A stretch of DNA of 50,168 nt from Actinoallomurus sp. GTDB taxonomy: Bacteria > Actinomycetota > Actinomycetes > Streptosporangiales > Streptosporangiaceae. Each line of letters opens with the position of its first letter. Position 1 is the stretch's first letter. The stretch spans positions 1 to 50,168 of the forward strand of contig JAOPYG010000252.1 of assembly GCA_025964685.1 (NCBI GenBank), read 5' to 3'. Of this stretch, positions 27,841 through 37,038 are shown in pieces. A program made the position numbers and the translations under genes. The notes beneath the pieces were generated by a model that worked only from the letters and a program-made list of their open reading frames with translations, had not been told where the DNA came from and ran no database searches.

Positions 27841-28410
27841 ATGAGCATGTCGCGAACCGACCTCACTGAGACCGACGACGTCATCGACATACTGATCCGT
27901 CAGCACAGCGAGATCAGGGACCTTTTCCTGACCGCGCTCCGCTCCACCGGAGCCGAGCGCGCAGAGGCGTTCGGGCGGCTCGTCCGCCTGCTCGCCGTCC
28001 ACGAGACGGCCGAACAGGAGATCGTGCACCCGCTGGCCCGGCGCACCCTTCCCGGCGGAGAGGGAATCGTCGAGGACCGGCTCCACGAAGAGCACCAGGC
28101 GGACACCATGCTCGCCGAGCTGGACGGCATGGACCCCGACGACCCGCGCTTCGAACCGCTGCTGGAAAAGCTGCGCGCCGACGTGATGACCCACGCACGG
28201 GCAGAGGAGCGCTATGAGTTCACCCGCCTGAGCGCGGAGTTCACCGACGCCCAGCGGAAGGGCCTCGCCGCCGCCCTCCGCGCCGCCCAGGCCATGGCGC
28301 CCACCCATCCCCACCCGGGCGTCGAAAGACCTGCCGCCAACCTCATGGCCGGCCCGTTCCTGGCTCTCGCCGACCGTGTGCGCGACATGATCCGCGATGC
28401 GATGAAGTGA
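27841..28410 (+). CDS. Hemerythrin HHE-domain protein
   Basis: 189 residues. The HHE ligands are spaced as in the family: IRQHSEIRDLF, AVHETAEQEIVHP, HEEHQADTML and THARAEERYEF. It should bind a di-iron centre and O2 or reactive species. AGAGGG before ATG 27841 fixes the start over an in-frame upstream ATG at 27799. It is divergent from the large ferritin-like gene. A CGG/CCCC-GGGG-CCG hairpin after the stop may end the transcript. Confidence 0.88.
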   Translation: MSMSRTDLTETDDVIDILIRQHSEIRDLFLTALRSTGAERAEAFGRLVRLLAVHETAEQEIVHPLARRTLPGGEGIVEDRLHEEHQADTMLAELDGMDPDDPRFEPLLEKLRADVMTHARAEERYEFTRLSAEFTDAQRKGLAAALRAAQAMAPTHPHPGVERPAANLMAGPFLALADRVRDMIRDAMK

Positions 28411-28563
28411 CCCGGTGAAGGTCTCCCCCACCAGGCCCTGACCAGCGGTTCCCCCACGGGGCCGTTGATCACGAATCCCCGCGCGTCGCGTCGCGTGCGC
28501 TCCGGCGCCCGCACGCGACCAGCCACCGACTTCTCGTTTCGGCGCCCGCACGAACCAGGGTCC

Positions 28564-28641
28564 CGGATCGAGGGGTCACCTTCGAGATCGAAGCAGTCGA
28601 GGACGGCGTGAGGCTGACCGTCATCCACGACGGCCTCCAGC
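28564..28641 (+). pseudogene. Remnant of an AHSA1/SRPBCC-domain gene
   Basis: One frame reads RGVTFEIEAVEDGVRLTVIHDG, the penultimate strand pair of AHSA1-type START-domain proteins (typically SRVTFEIEP..VKLTVTHDGF). Neither the upstream domain nor the normal C-terminal helix can be read in any frame. The rest of the 28411-28889 gap shows no gene. I read this as a trace of a deleted gene. Confidence 0.45.
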
Positions 28642-28889
28642 CCGCAGCCCGTTGCCGCAGAGCGTCAGCGACGCGGCCGCCAGGCAGGCGAGAACCCCAC
28701 TCCGCGGATGACCGCCGTTCAGGCGGATGCGGCTCGCCAACGCAACGGGCTCGGTCACGCGGAACAGCCAGGTAACAAGATCGTCCGCCCGTGTTTACAA
28801 ACCGGGCATAGCGTGCGATCCGCTCGACGCTCGCGAGTGATCACGGCGACGGCGGGCTCCCCCGGTCCGCTACGAGTAAGGCCCCCCAC

Positions 28890-31724
28890 GTGTCTGAGCT
28901 CACCCGCCGCGCGAGACGTGTCGCCGCGGTCCTGGCACTCGCATGCCTGCCCACCACCCTGGTCGCCGCGACCGCCTCCGCGGAGCCTCACCCCACCGAC
29001 GCCGTGGCCTCCGGCCACGAGTGGTCCGTCACCCGCGTGGCCGGCGGTTTCCGGGTCACCCTCGACCTCACCCGGCAGCTCCCCGTCACCGCCGGCGCCC
29101 CCACGCTGTCGGTCGACGGCAGGATCCTCGGCCCGGCGACGGAGTCCGCCGACGGAAAGGCCCTGTCGCTGGTCACCACCGACCCCTCGGTGGCCAAGGC
29201 CCACTCGGTGACCACCGATGCCTTCGGGTCGGGCTCGGGCAACGCCCTGGCGTCTCCGGTCCCTCAGCGACCTCAATCCAAGATCACGCCAAAGGCACTG
29301 CGGGCCGACCCCTCGACCCCAGGTTCCCATCATGTCGCCGAGGCCGTCTATGACTTCGGTGACCAGGCGATCCCGTTGCTCAACATCGGCGGCATCCGCG
29401 GCGAGCTCACCGGCAAGATCTACCTGCCGGACGGTGGCGGCAGGAAACCCGTAGTGATCTTCCTGCACGGCCGTCACTCCTCCTGCTACGGCTCGGGCAC
29501 GCCCAACCCGGCGGGCTGGCCCTGCCGCACCTCACCGGACAGCACCGCGCAGCGCTGGACGATCCCCAGCTACCTCGGCTACGAAGCGCCGGCCCGCGCG
29601 CTGGCGAGCAACGGGTACGCCGTGATCTCGATCTCGGCCAACGCCATCAACGCCAGCGACAACCAGCGCGCCGCCGACTACGGCGCCCAGGCGCGGGGCG
29701 AGCTGATCCTCGACACCCTGCGGATGCTGAAGAAGGCCGACTCCGGCGGCAACGTCGCCTACCACGACGCGTTCACCGACCGGGACGTCAGTCTGGGTCA
29801 GGCCCTCCAGGGCGAGGTCACGCCGGCGAACCTGGTCAGGCGGCTTGACCTCGGAAACGTCGGGATCATGGGCCACTCCCGCGGTGGCGAAGGAGTCGTG
29901 GCCGCCTCGACCCTCAACGACGCCCTCCCGGTGTCGCAGCAGTTCGGGATCAAGGCGGTACTCCCGCTCGCGCCCGTCGACTACGACCGGATCTCCATGC
30001 CGAACGTCGCGACGGCGACGGTCCTGCCGTACTGCGACGGTGACGTGGAGAACCTGATGGGCCAGCACATCGTCGACGACTCACGCCACAACTTCAGCGA
30101 CAACGTGCTCCGCTCGGCGGTGCTCGTGATGGGCGCTGATCACAACTTCTTCAACACCATCTGGACCCCGGGCGGCTGGCCGTCCGGCACCGCCGACGAC
30201 TGGACCTCCTTCGCCGACGGCGCCGATGACCCGGTGTGCGCCCCCACGTCCGCGACCACGACCCGGCTCACCGCTCCGCAACAGGTCCAGGTCGGCACCA
30301 CGTACGTCGCGGGCTTCTTCCGGCTCGTGCTCGGCGGCGAGAAGGAGTTCCAGCCGCTGTTCGACGGCTCGGCCGTGACCGCGCCGTCGACGTCGTTCGC
30401 GCACATCGCGGCGACCGCCACGCAGCCGGCCAGGTCACGGGTGGACCTCAACACCTTCGAACGCGCCGACCCGGCCGTTCGTGTCTCGGGCGATGCCACC
30501 GCCGGCGTGTGCGCCAGCATGGGTGGCACCGGCGGCGTGACGCTCCCGCAGTCGTCGCCGTACTGCTCCACCACGCTCAACGAGGCGGCCGTCCCGCACT
30601 GGTCACCGGCCCTGTGGTCGTGGAACACGCCGTCCTCGCCGATGCTGCACCTGACGTGGACGTCGCCGAACGGGCAGGTACGGGTGGCCGTCCCGGCCGC
30701 CGACCGCGACATCAGCCGCTTCGGCCAGCTCTCGGTGAAGATGGCGGCCGACGAGTCCGTGGCCGCCGGGACCGACCTCACCATCAGCGTCATCGACGGC
30801 GCCGGACACACCTGGTCCTCGCCGGTCTCCACACTGAACCCGGCCGCCGTCACGCGTATGCCCGGCGTCAGCTCGCCCTGGTTGCGGAAGGTGATCCTGC
30901 AGCAGGTGACGATCCCGACCTCGTCGCTCACCGGGCTCAAGCGGACCGATGTGCGCGAAGTGCGGTTCACGGCCGCGGGCGCGGCCGGCGGGGTCTACAT
31001 CTCCGATCTGTCGGCCGAGAACCGGGCCGTCGGCGCACGTGCCCCCGCGCAGCAGGTGACCGTGGACATGGCGCCCGCGAACGTCGACGAGGGTTCCGGT
31101 CCGGGCACCGCGCAGGTGGCGGCGGTGCTGTCCCGGCCGGTGGGCCGCCCGGTCACCGCGTACGTCAGCGTGTTCGGCTCCGGCACCGGCAAGGCCGGGG
31201 ACGCGACGCGGAAGGTGACCTTCGCCCCGGGACGGGTCTGTGTGCCGGTGCCGGTCGCGACGTACGGCGACACTCTTCCGAGCGCCACCCCGTCCACGTC
31301 GTTCAAGGCCTCGGCGACCGACGTGGCCGGTGCGGTCATGGGCGACAAGGGCTTCAACACCCTCACCATCCGCGAGGACGACGGAGTCACCGGTGGCACG
31401 CCGGCACCCGAGGTCGGCGTCCCGGGCGATGCCTGCGCCGAGTACGCGGCGTCGCTGAGGCCGGGCCGACTGCACGTCGCGGGCACGGTCGCCGCCGGCG
31501 CGAACACCACGCTCAGTGCCGGAGGCTACCGGGCCGGAGAGAGCGTGGAGTTCCGCCTCGGCGAGGCGCCGCTCGGACGAGCGCTCGCGGACCGCAGAGG
31601 CACGGTCTCCCTCAGTGCCACGATCCCCTCCGCGACCCCCAGCGGTACGGCACTGCTGACCGCGGTCGGCGCCGGCTCCGGATACACCACCGAGGCCAAG
31701 GTGAAGACGCGGGCGGCCCACTGA
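28890..31724 (+). CDS. Large secreted alpha/beta hydrolase
   Basis: 944 residues with a signal peptide (RVAAVLALACLPTTLVAATASA). The hydrolase core is at about 170-480: PVVIFLHGRHSSCYG (oxyanion region), GIMGHSRGGEGV with the nucleophile Ser, and GADHNFFNTIW with a likely His. It resembles secreted actinobacterial esterases of the PAF-acetylhydrolase type. Residues ~500-700 form beta-rich domains, then a Calx-beta-like or Ig-like segment (DEGSGPGTAQVAAVLSRPV) and a C-terminal sortase-free adhesion-like domain. GTG 28890 follows AAGG. The substrate is unknown, with ester or polymer hydrolysis most likely. Confidence 0.82.
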   Translation: MSELTRRARRVAAVLALACLPTTLVAATASAEPHPTDAVASGHEWSVTRVAGGFRVTLDLTRQLPVTAGAPTLSVDGRILGPATESADGKALSLVTTDPSVAKAHSVTTDAFGSGSGNALASPVPQRPQSKITPKALRADPSTPGSHHVAEAVYDFGDQAIPLLNIGGIRGELTGKIYLPDGGGRKPVVIFLHGRHSSCYGSGTPNPAGWPCRTSPDSTAQRWTIPSYLGYEAPARALASNGYAVISISANAINASDNQRAADYGAQARGELILDTLRMLKKADSGGNVAYHDAFTDRDVSLGQALQGEVTPANLVRRLDLGNVGIMGHSRGGEGVVAASTLNDALPVSQQFGIKAVLPLAPVDYDRISMPNVATATVLPYCDGDVENLMGQHIVDDSRHNFSDNVLRSAVLVMGADHNFFNTIWTPGGWPSGTADDWTSFADGADDPVCAPTSATTTRLTAPQQVQVGTTYVAGFFRLVLGGEKEFQPLFDGSAVTAPSTSFAHIAATATQPARSRVDLNTFERADPAVRVSGDATAGVCASMGGTGGVTLPQSSPYCSTTLNEAAVPHWSPALWSWNTPSSPMLHLTWTSPNGQVRVAVPAADRDISRFGQLSVKMAADESVAAGTDLTISVIDGAGHTWSSPVSTLNPAAVTRMPGVSSPWLRKVILQQVTIPTSSLTGLKRTDVREVRFTAAGAAGGVYISDLSAENRAVGARAPAQQVTVDMAPANVDEGSGPGTAQVAAVLSRPVGRPVTAYVSVFGSGTGKAGDATRKVTFAPGRVCVPVPVATYGDTLPSATPSTSFKASATDVAGAVMGDKGFNTLTIREDDGVTGGTPAPEVGVPGDACAEYAASLRPGRLHVAGTVAAGANTTLSAGGYRAGESVEFRLGEAPLGRALADRRGTVSLSATIPSATPSGTALLTAVGAGSGYTTEAKVKTRAAH

Positions 31725-31733
31725 CGGTCCTAC

Positions 31734-31765
31734 GTCGCGGCCGGGGGTGATCCCCCGGCCGCGAC
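31734..31765. terminator. Strong 14-bp hairpin terminator between convergent units
   Basis: GTCGCGGCCGGGGG (31734-31747) pairs perfectly with CCCCCGGCCGCGAC (31752-31765) around TGAT, followed by ATTCTC. It sits 10 bp after the hydrolase stop and 16 bp from the stop of the ABC operon. Confidence 0.85.
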
Positions 31766-31780
31766 ATTCTCACTGGCGCG

Positions 31781-32566
31781 TCAGCTCCGCAGCGTGCGTT
31801 CTAGCCGGCGTACGGCGATGGCGAGGGCCACGACTCCGAGTACGGCGAGGTAGGCCACGGCTACGGCGAGGTGGCGGCCGCCCGTACCGAGGAACGTCGC
31901 CCGGGTGAGTTCGATGCTGTGGTAGAGCGGCAGGACCTCCACCAGCACCTGGACGGGGCGCGGATACACGTTCAGGGGGAAGAACGTGGTCGCGAACAGG
32001 AACATCGGCAGCATCACCAGCTGGATCAGCTGGAAGTCCTGCCAGCTGCGCAGGAGCGTGACGACGAGCAGCCCGATCGAGGCGAAGGTGAAGCCGATGA
32101 GCAGCGCGCTCGGGATGACCAGCAGCGCCATCGGCGTATGGACCAGCCCGAGGACGCTCACCACGGCCAGGAACGCGGTGGAGACGAGGGTGCCGCGCAT
32201 GAGCGCCCAGCACACCTCGCCGAGGGCGACGGAGCGTACCGACATCGGCGTGGTGAGGATGGACTCGTACGTCTTGTCGGTGGCGAGCTTGCCGTACATG
32301 TTGAACGTGGTCTCGTTCATGGCCCCGTTCATCGCGGCGGTGGCGAGCAGCGCCGGCGCCACGAACTCCGGGTACGTGATCGAGGCGTCGCTCAGGCCCG
32401 GCACGTCGCCGACGAGCGCGCCGATGCCGACGCCGAACGCGAGCAGGTAGAGCAAGGGTTCGAAGATCTCGGCGAGGATGACCGGCCAGGTGTGGCGGTA
32501 GATCATCAGGTTGCGCTCGACCATCGTCCAGGCCCGCCCGGGGCGCAGAACCGTCGTTGCCGTCAC
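31781..32566 (-). CDS. ABC-2 type transporter permease (DrrB/NodJ-like), second
   Basis: 261 residues, six hydrophobic helices. The long central loop has ATDKTYESILTTPMSVRSVALGE, the conserved ABC-2 permease motif after helix 2. GTG start, 13 bp after the first permease gene. Together with it and the ATPase it should form an export complex for a lipid-like molecule or drug. Confidence 0.88.
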   Translation of the reverse strand: MTATTVLRPGRAWTMVERNLMIYRHTWPVILAEIFEPLLYLLAFGVGIGALVGDVPGLSDASITYPEFVAPALLATAAMNGAMNETTFNMYGKLATDKTYESILTTPMSVRSVALGEVCWALMRGTLVSTAFLAVVSVLGLVHTPMALLVIPSALLIGFTFASIGLLVVTLLRSWQDFQLIQLVMLPMFLFATTFFPLNVYPRPVQVLVEVLPLYHSIELTRATFLGTGGRHLAVAVAYLAVLGVVALAIAVRRLERTLRS

Positions 32567-32579
32567 TGTGGGCTCCCGG

Positions 32580-33374
32580 TCAGACGTACAGCTTGCGGCG
32601 GTAATTGCGGCGGGCCACGAACAGGCCGATGACCGCCATCGCGCTCAGGTAACCCGTGTGGATCAGCGCCCCGGGCAGGGTGACCGTGCCCAGCGCGACC
32701 GTGCGGCAGAGATCGACGCCGTGCCACAGCGGTGTGGCCCAGGCCACCGGTCGTAGCCAGGCCGGCAGCTGCTCGATCGGGAAGAACGTGCCGGAGAACA
32801 TGTACAGCGGCAGGATCACGAACCGGAACATCGCGTTGAGGTGGGAAGGCCGGGTGACGGTCACCCCCCAGGCCGCGGCGGGGGTGGCGAACGCGACCGC
32901 GACCAGCAGGGCGATCGGCACGAGCAGCGGCGCGCGGTACACGCTGACGGCACCGAAGAGCACGCTCACGCCGGTGAACAAGATGGCGTTCTGGGCCGCC
33001 CGCAGGGTCCAGTACATGAGGTGCCCGTAGAGGATGTCGGCCGGTGCGAGCGGTGTCGACGCGGCGGCGCGGTAGTTGCCGCGCGGGAGCGCGGCCTGCA
33101 TGACCGGACCGGCCGCCTCCAGGAACGCGGTCTGCATCACCGCGGCGATCAGCATGCCGGGCAGGATGAACCGGACGTACGGGTGGCCGTGCAGCGACTC
33201 GCTGCCGTTACGGTTGATCAGTTTGCCCAGCCCGAGCCCCAGAGCGGTCAGGAAGAGCAGCGGGTTCGCCACACTGATCACGATCGACCCGCGCCAGGTA
33301 CGGCGGTAGCGGAACAGCCAGTAGCCGAGCTCGCGGAAGGCGGGCGCCGAGCGCGCCCTTGCCAGTGTGAGCAT
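32580..33374 (-). CDS. ABC-2 type transporter permease (DrrB/NodJ-like), first
   Basis: 264 residues, six helices. ANPLLFLTALGLGLGKLI and GNYRAAASTPLAPADILYG correspond to the NodJ/DrrB pattern, and MYMFSGTFFPIEQLPAWLRP-type sequence marks helix 5. It lies 27 bp after the ATPase gene. Two different permease genes imply a heterodimeric membrane domain. Confidence 0.9.
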   Translation of the reverse strand: MLTLARARSAPAFRELGYWLFRYRRTWRGSIVISVANPLLFLTALGLGLGKLINRNGSESLHGHPYVRFILPGMLIAAVMQTAFLEAAGPVMQAALPRGNYRAAASTPLAPADILYGHLMYWTLRAAQNAILFTGVSVLFGAVSVYRAPLLVPIALLVAVAFATPAAAWGVTVTRPSHLNAMFRFVILPLYMFSGTFFPIEQLPAWLRPVAWATPLWHGVDLCRTVALGTVTLPGALIHTGYLSAMAVIGLFVARRNYRRKLYV

Positions 33375-33401
33375 GCGTGTCTTCCCGTCGGGTCGGGCGG
33401 A

Positions 33402-34358
33402 TCAGTCGACGAGCGAGCGGCCGGTCAGGGTGAGGAAGACGTCCTCCAGGCTGGACCGGCGGATCAGCGCGGTCAGTGGCCGCACGCCCCGCGCGTTGAC
33501 CGCGGCCAGCGTCTCCTCGCCGCTGTCGGTGTAGAGCATCAACCGGTGTGGCAGCTCCTCCACGCGTTCGACGATTCCGCGGCACTTGTCGGCCATGATC
33601 TGCCGCTCGCCGGGGGCGAAGCGCAGCTCGACCACCTCACGGCTCGTGTAGCGGCTGATCAGCTCGGCCGGAGTGCCGGCGGCGACGATCTTCCCGGCGT
33701 CCATCACCACCAGCCGGTCGCACAGCTGCTCTGCCTCATCCATGTAGTGCGTGGTGAGCAGCAGGGTCACGCCGTCCTGCTTGAGCTGGAACAGGCGTTC
33801 CCAGAGCAGGTGGCGGGCCTGCGGATCGAGGCCGGTGGTGGGCTCGTCGAGCAGCACGATCTCCGGCTCGTTGATGAGCGCCCGGGCGATCGTGAGCCGG
33901 CGGCGCATACCGCCGGAGAGGGTCGCGACCTCGTCGTCGGCCTTCTCCGACAGGCGCGTGAACTCCAGCAGCCGCGTGCTGCGCTCGCGCAGGACCTTCC
34001 ACGGCAACCCGAAGTAGCGGCCGTAGATCAGCAGGTTCTCGCGGACCGTCAGCTCGCTGTCGATCGTGTCGTCCTGTGGCACGACACCGAGCCGAGCCCG
34101 GATCTTCGCGCCGTCCGTGGCACTGTCATGGCCGAGAATGCGCAGGCTGCCCGCCGTGACCGGCGAGACGCAGGCGATCATCCGCATGGTCGACGACTTG
34201 CCGGCGCCGTTCGCGCCGAGGACGCCGAACGCCTCGCCGCGGTGTATCTCCAGGTCGATGCCGTCGACGGCGGTGAAACCCGCCCGCCCACCAGGCGTGC
34301 CGTAGACCTTCGTGAGGCCAGTGGCCTCGATCAGCACCGTCGATGCGTCGGCCGTCAT
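33402..34358 (-). CDS. ABC transporter ATPase (DrrA/NodI-like)
   Basis: 318 residues. Walker A is GANGAGKSS, the Q-loop is GVVPQDD, the signature is LSGGMRRRLTIARAL, Walker B is EIVLLDEPTTGLDP and the switch His is TTHYMDE. The ~90-residue C-terminal extension ends RRSSLEDVFLTLTGRSL, typical of daunorubicin-resistance-type ATPases. It leads a three-gene operon for export. No antibiotic cluster is nearby, so the cargo is unknown. Confidence 0.93.
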   Translation of the reverse strand: MTADASTVLIEATGLTKVYGTPGGRAGFTAVDGIDLEIHRGEAFGVLGANGAGKSSTMRMIACVSPVTAGSLRILGHDSATDGAKIRARLGVVPQDDTIDSELTVRENLLIYGRYFGLPWKVLRERSTRLLEFTRLSEKADDEVATLSGGMRRRLTIARALINEPEIVLLDEPTTGLDPQARHLLWERLFQLKQDGVTLLLTTHYMDEAEQLCDRLVVMDAGKIVAAGTPAELISRYTSREVVELRFAPGERQIMADKCRGIVERVEELPHRLMLYTDSGEETLAAVNARGVRPLTALIRRSSLEDVFLTLTGRSLVD

Positions 34359-34399
34359 ACGTCCCCCCGAGTCCTTGCACGCCAGCCACGAAGTTACTC

Positions 34400-34426
34400 A
34401 ATTCGCTTCAATTTTTGCAACGAATT
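34400..34426. promoter_or_regulatory. AT-rich inverted repeat at the ABC operon promoter
   Basis: AATTCG (34400-34405) and CGAATT (34421-34426) flank a 15-bp AT-rich centre holding TTGCAA on the minus strand, a fair -35 box 17 bp from GTAACT. It lies 42 bp upstream of the ATPase start and is a likely repressor site. Confidence 0.45.
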
Positions 34427-34435
34427 ATCCAGAAG

Positions 34436-34717
34436 ATGAAGCCCGCGCCGGTGGCCGAACTCACCGGTCTGCGCTTCATCGAGCTGGGTGCCCATTCCAT
34501 GCTGACCGCGTAAGGGATGCGCCTTCCGCAGGGCCGGCACCTGATCCTGGACAACCTCCAGCCCGACGTAGAGGTCCTGTTCTCGATGCTCGGCCGGCAC
34601 CGTCTTCCGGGCATCGTGCGGGGCCGCGTGAGATCGCCGCCTGCGCCCGAACTACCGATGCAGGGTCCGGCGGAGCCGTCCACGCCAGACGAACTGGCGG
34701 CGCTGCCAGGCGCGTGA
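34436..34717 (+). pseudogene. Degenerate reading frame with in-frame stop
   Basis: ATG 34436 reads MKPAPVAELTGLRFIELG then AHSMLTA and hits TAA at 34511. The same frame goes on with GMRLPQGRHLILDNL and PDVEVLFSMLGRHRLPG to TGA 34717, overlapping the tail of the convergent glycosyltransferase. Protein-like text on both sides of the stop suggests a broken gene, but I cannot name the family. Confidence 0.3.
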
Positions 34718-35860
34718 GCGGCGGGTCGCGGCGAGCTCGGTGAACAGCTGGTCGTACGTCTGGGCGACCAGTGCGGGGTCGAAACGGTCCGCGGCGGTAC
34801 GGGCGGCGGCGCCCATGCGCCGGCGGCCGGGTTCGTCGGCGATGAGTTCGAGCAGCACGGCGGCCAGGGCGTGGGGGTCACCGACGGGGACCAGGCGGCC
34901 GTCCACGCCATCGTGGATGATCTCGGCGGGGCCGAGTGGGCAGTCCGTGCTGACCACGGGGACGCCGCAGCGCATGGCCTCCACGAGGGTCATGCCGAAG
35001 GACTCGGCGTCGGAGGCGCTCGCGACGATCGAGGCCTGGGCGAATTCGGCCTCGATCGGCGAACGCACGCCCATCAGCGTCACCTGGTCCGTCAGGTCGC
35101 GGTCTTCGATCAACTCTTGCAGCCGTGCCCGTTCCGCGCCCCCTCCGTAGATGCGCAAGGACCAGTCGGGCTGTTTGGCGGCGACCTGGCCGAAGGCCTC
35201 GATGAGCAGGTCGAAACGTTTCGCGTGGACCAGCCGTCCGGCCGCGGCGACCACCTTGGCGGTCCTGTCGGCGGGCGGCAGGCCCGGGGCGGGCACGCTG
35301 TTGGGCACGGCAAGGATCCGCACCCCCGGCAGCCGCATGTTCGCCCGGTAGGCGGCGGCATCCGCCTCGGTCGTCGTGACCACCGCGTCCAACGTGCGGT
35401 AGTGGCCGACGAGATCGGCGCGCAGTTTCTTGCTGTGGCTGTCGAGGGTGAGGTGCTCCTGGGCGATGCGCAGGGCCGAGGGCCGGCCGAAGCGGGCCAG
35501 GTACACATTCACCCCCGGCCTCGTGCCGATGATCACGTCCGCGTCGCAGCCACGCAGGTACTCCTCGGCACGCTGGTCGGTGAGCAGGCTGTACTGCCGG
35601 TACCTCTTCTCGGCGGAGGGGAAGACCTTCGCGGGCTCACGGAGCAGCGGATCCGCGGCGTCGGCCGCGTCTTCGCGCAGGTCGACCAAGGGCACCACGC
35701 GTACGCGGGGGTCGATGTCGAACCTGGGGTTCTCGCGATGGCGCAGCATCGACACGACCGTCACCTCGTGACGGTCGGCGAGTGCGGCGGCGAGGTTGAG
35801 GGTGGTACGGATCGTGCCACCGATCCCGTAGACGTTGTGGATCAAGAAGGTGACCTTCAC
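34652..35860 (-). CDS. Family 4 glycosyltransferase
   Basis: 402-residue GT-B fold enzyme. The N-terminus has GIGGTIRTTLNLAAALADRHEVTVV. The C-terminal donor domain has AAAGRLVHAKRFDLLIEAF, IYGGGAERARLQELI and the EX7E motif in ASDAESFGMTLVEAMRCGVPVV (first Glu binds the nucleotide sugar). GTG 35860 overlaps the PAP2 stop (GTGA). In such pairs the two genes often serve cell-envelope glycolipid or teichoic acid-like polymer synthesis; that is inference. Confidence 0.9.
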   Translation of the reverse strand: MKVTFLIHNVYGIGGTIRTTLNLAAALADRHEVTVVSMLRHRENPRFDIDPRVRVVPLVDLREDAADAADPLLREPAKVFPSAEKRYRQYSLLTDQRAEEYLRGCDADVIIGTRPGVNVYLARFGRPSALRIAQEHLTLDSHSKKLRADLVGHYRTLDAVVTTTEADAAAYRANMRLPGVRILAVPNSVPAPGLPPADRTAKVVAAAGRLVHAKRFDLLIEAFGQVAAKQPDWSLRIYGGGAERARLQELIEDRDLTDQVTLMGVRSPIEAEFAQASIVASASDAESFGMTLVEAMRCGVPVVSTDCPLGPAEIIHDGVDGRLVPVGDPHALAAVLLELIADEPGRRRMGAAARTAADRFDPALVAQTYDQLFTELAATRRSRAWQRRQFVWRGRLRRTLHR

Positions 35861-36519
35861 GCGGCGGGCTTCCGTTCATCGAGGTGGCCCGCGTCGGGGG
35901 TGACCAGGGCGTGCAGGCGAGTGGTGGCGATGACCTCGGTCAGCCGGCTCAGTGGAGCGCGCAGCAGGAGATATCCGGCCCCGGCGATGACGGCGCCGAG
36001 CGCGAGGCCGGCTGCGACGTCGTGGGGATAGTGCTGGCCGGTCCATACGCGAGAGGCGGCCATGACCAGTGCCGCGACCGTGGCGATCAGGCCGAGTCGC
36101 CGATTGACGAGCACGAGAGCGACGGCCACGGCTCCGGCCATGACGGCGTGATTGCTCGGAAAGGAGTAGTCCCCCGCAGGCGGGCAGGTCAGCAGGGTGG
36201 TGCCGGGAGGCAGTCCCAGGCACGGCCGGGCCTCGGCGAACAACGGCTTGAGCAGTGCGCTGGCCGCGATGGCCAGCAGCGTGGTGATCGGCGCGCACAG
36301 CGCCGCGACCACACGCCGCCGGTCCCCGGCCCCCCGGGCGGTCCACCAGCCCACCGCGAGCAGCAGTCCGAAGACCACCACGCCGTAGGTGGTCCATACC
36401 GTGACGACGCCGTCGAACCATGACGGTGCACGGTCGGCCACGCCGGTGACCCAGGTGAAACCGTCGCTCGGCAAAGCCGCCGTCCTCGCGCCGGCCCCAA
36501 GACCGAGTGCTTGCGACAC
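35857..36519 (-). CDS. PAP2-family membrane phosphatase
   Basis: 220 residues, six helices. The three acid-phosphatase motifs are KPLFAEARPC, PSNHAVMAG (Asn in place of the usual Gly of PSGH) and SRVWTGQHYPHDVAAG. It should dephosphorylate a lipid phosphate such as undecaprenyl or phosphatidate phosphate at the membrane. GTG 36519 follows AAGGA. It is divergent from the BlaI operon, 65 bp from the nearest BlaI-type operator. Confidence 0.88.
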   Translation of the reverse strand: MSQALGLGAGARTAALPSDGFTWVTGVADRAPSWFDGVVTVWTTYGVVVFGLLLAVGWWTARGAGDRRRVVAALCAPITTLLAIAASALLKPLFAEARPCLGLPPGTTLLTCPPAGDYSFPSNHAVMAGAVAVALVLVNRRLGLIATVAALVMAASRVWTGQHYPHDVAAGLALGAVIAGAGYLLLRAPLSRLTEVIATTRLHALVTPDAGHLDERKPAA

Positions 36520-36583
36520 TCATGAGTCCTTCCTGCCCCGCGCTGTCCTTCGAAGAGAGCACATGGCACACTCGGATGAGCAG

Positions 36584-36622
36584 CTTCTACACTGCCGTAG
36601 AAGTTTTACACGACTGTAGAAG
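36584..36622. promoter_or_regulatory. Tandem BlaI-type operators
   Basis: Two sites in a row: CTTCTAC-ACTGCC-GTAGAAG (36584-36603, perfect 7-bp arms) and TACA-CGAC-TGTA (36607-36618). TACAC and GTAGAAG recur with a 19-bp period. TACA/TGTA half-sites are the classic target of BlaI/MecI repressors. The block ends 23 bp before the BlaI-family start, fitting autorepression, and may also reach the divergent PAP2 gene. Confidence 0.75.
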
Positions 36623-36645
36623 ACGAGCGAGGGAACGCCAAACCG

Positions 36646-37035
36646 ATGGATGCGGACGCGAGGGCATCAGGCCGTAAGCGCGGCAACGGCGAACGCGAGG
36701 CCGAGATCCTCGGGCTGCTGCACCAGGCCGCCGGCGCCCTGACCCCGGGCGAGGTCGCCGAACGCCTGGGCGGCGGGCTGACCTACAGCACGGTAGTGAC
36801 GATCTTGTCCCGGATGCACGCCAAGCAGCTGCTCACGCGTACCCCACGCGGTCGCGCTTACGCCTACCAGCCGGTCACCGACGATCCCGGGTTCGCCGCA
36901 CGCCGTATGCGGGGCGTGCTGGAGGAGCGGTCCGACCGTGAGGCCGTGCTGGCACGCTTCGCCGACAGCCTGTCCTTCTCGGACGCGGAGCTGTTGCGCC
37001 AGCTGCTCGGCTCCGACCCGGACGTGGCCCGGTAG
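36646..37035 (+). CDS. BlaI/MecI/CopY-family repressor
   Basis: 129 residues. Winged helix: EREAEILGLLHQAAGALTPGEVAERL then YSTVVTILSRMHAKQLLTRTPRGRAYAYQP, followed by a helical dimerisation tail (FADSLSFSDAELLRQLL). These repressors are cut or released when a partner M56 protease is activated. The M56 gene follows after 3 bp, and paired operators lie upstream. Confidence 0.92.
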   Translation: MDADARASGRKRGNGEREAEILGLLHQAAGALTPGEVAERLGGGLTYSTVVTILSRMHAKQLLTRTPRGRAYAYQPVTDDPGFAARRMRGVLEERSDREAVLARFADSLSFSDAELLRQLLGSDPDVAR

Positions 37036-37038
37036 CCG

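Noticed and set aside
27658..28551. N-terminal extension of the ferritin-like protein across the divergent gene
   Set aside because: The extension is antisense to the hemerythrin gene. GTG 27657 has a Shine-Dalgarno and begins the ordered sequence.
31781..34358. ABC exporter as part of an antibiotic cluster
   Set aside because: There are no biosynthetic genes nearby. The lone O-methyltransferase is 26 kb away.
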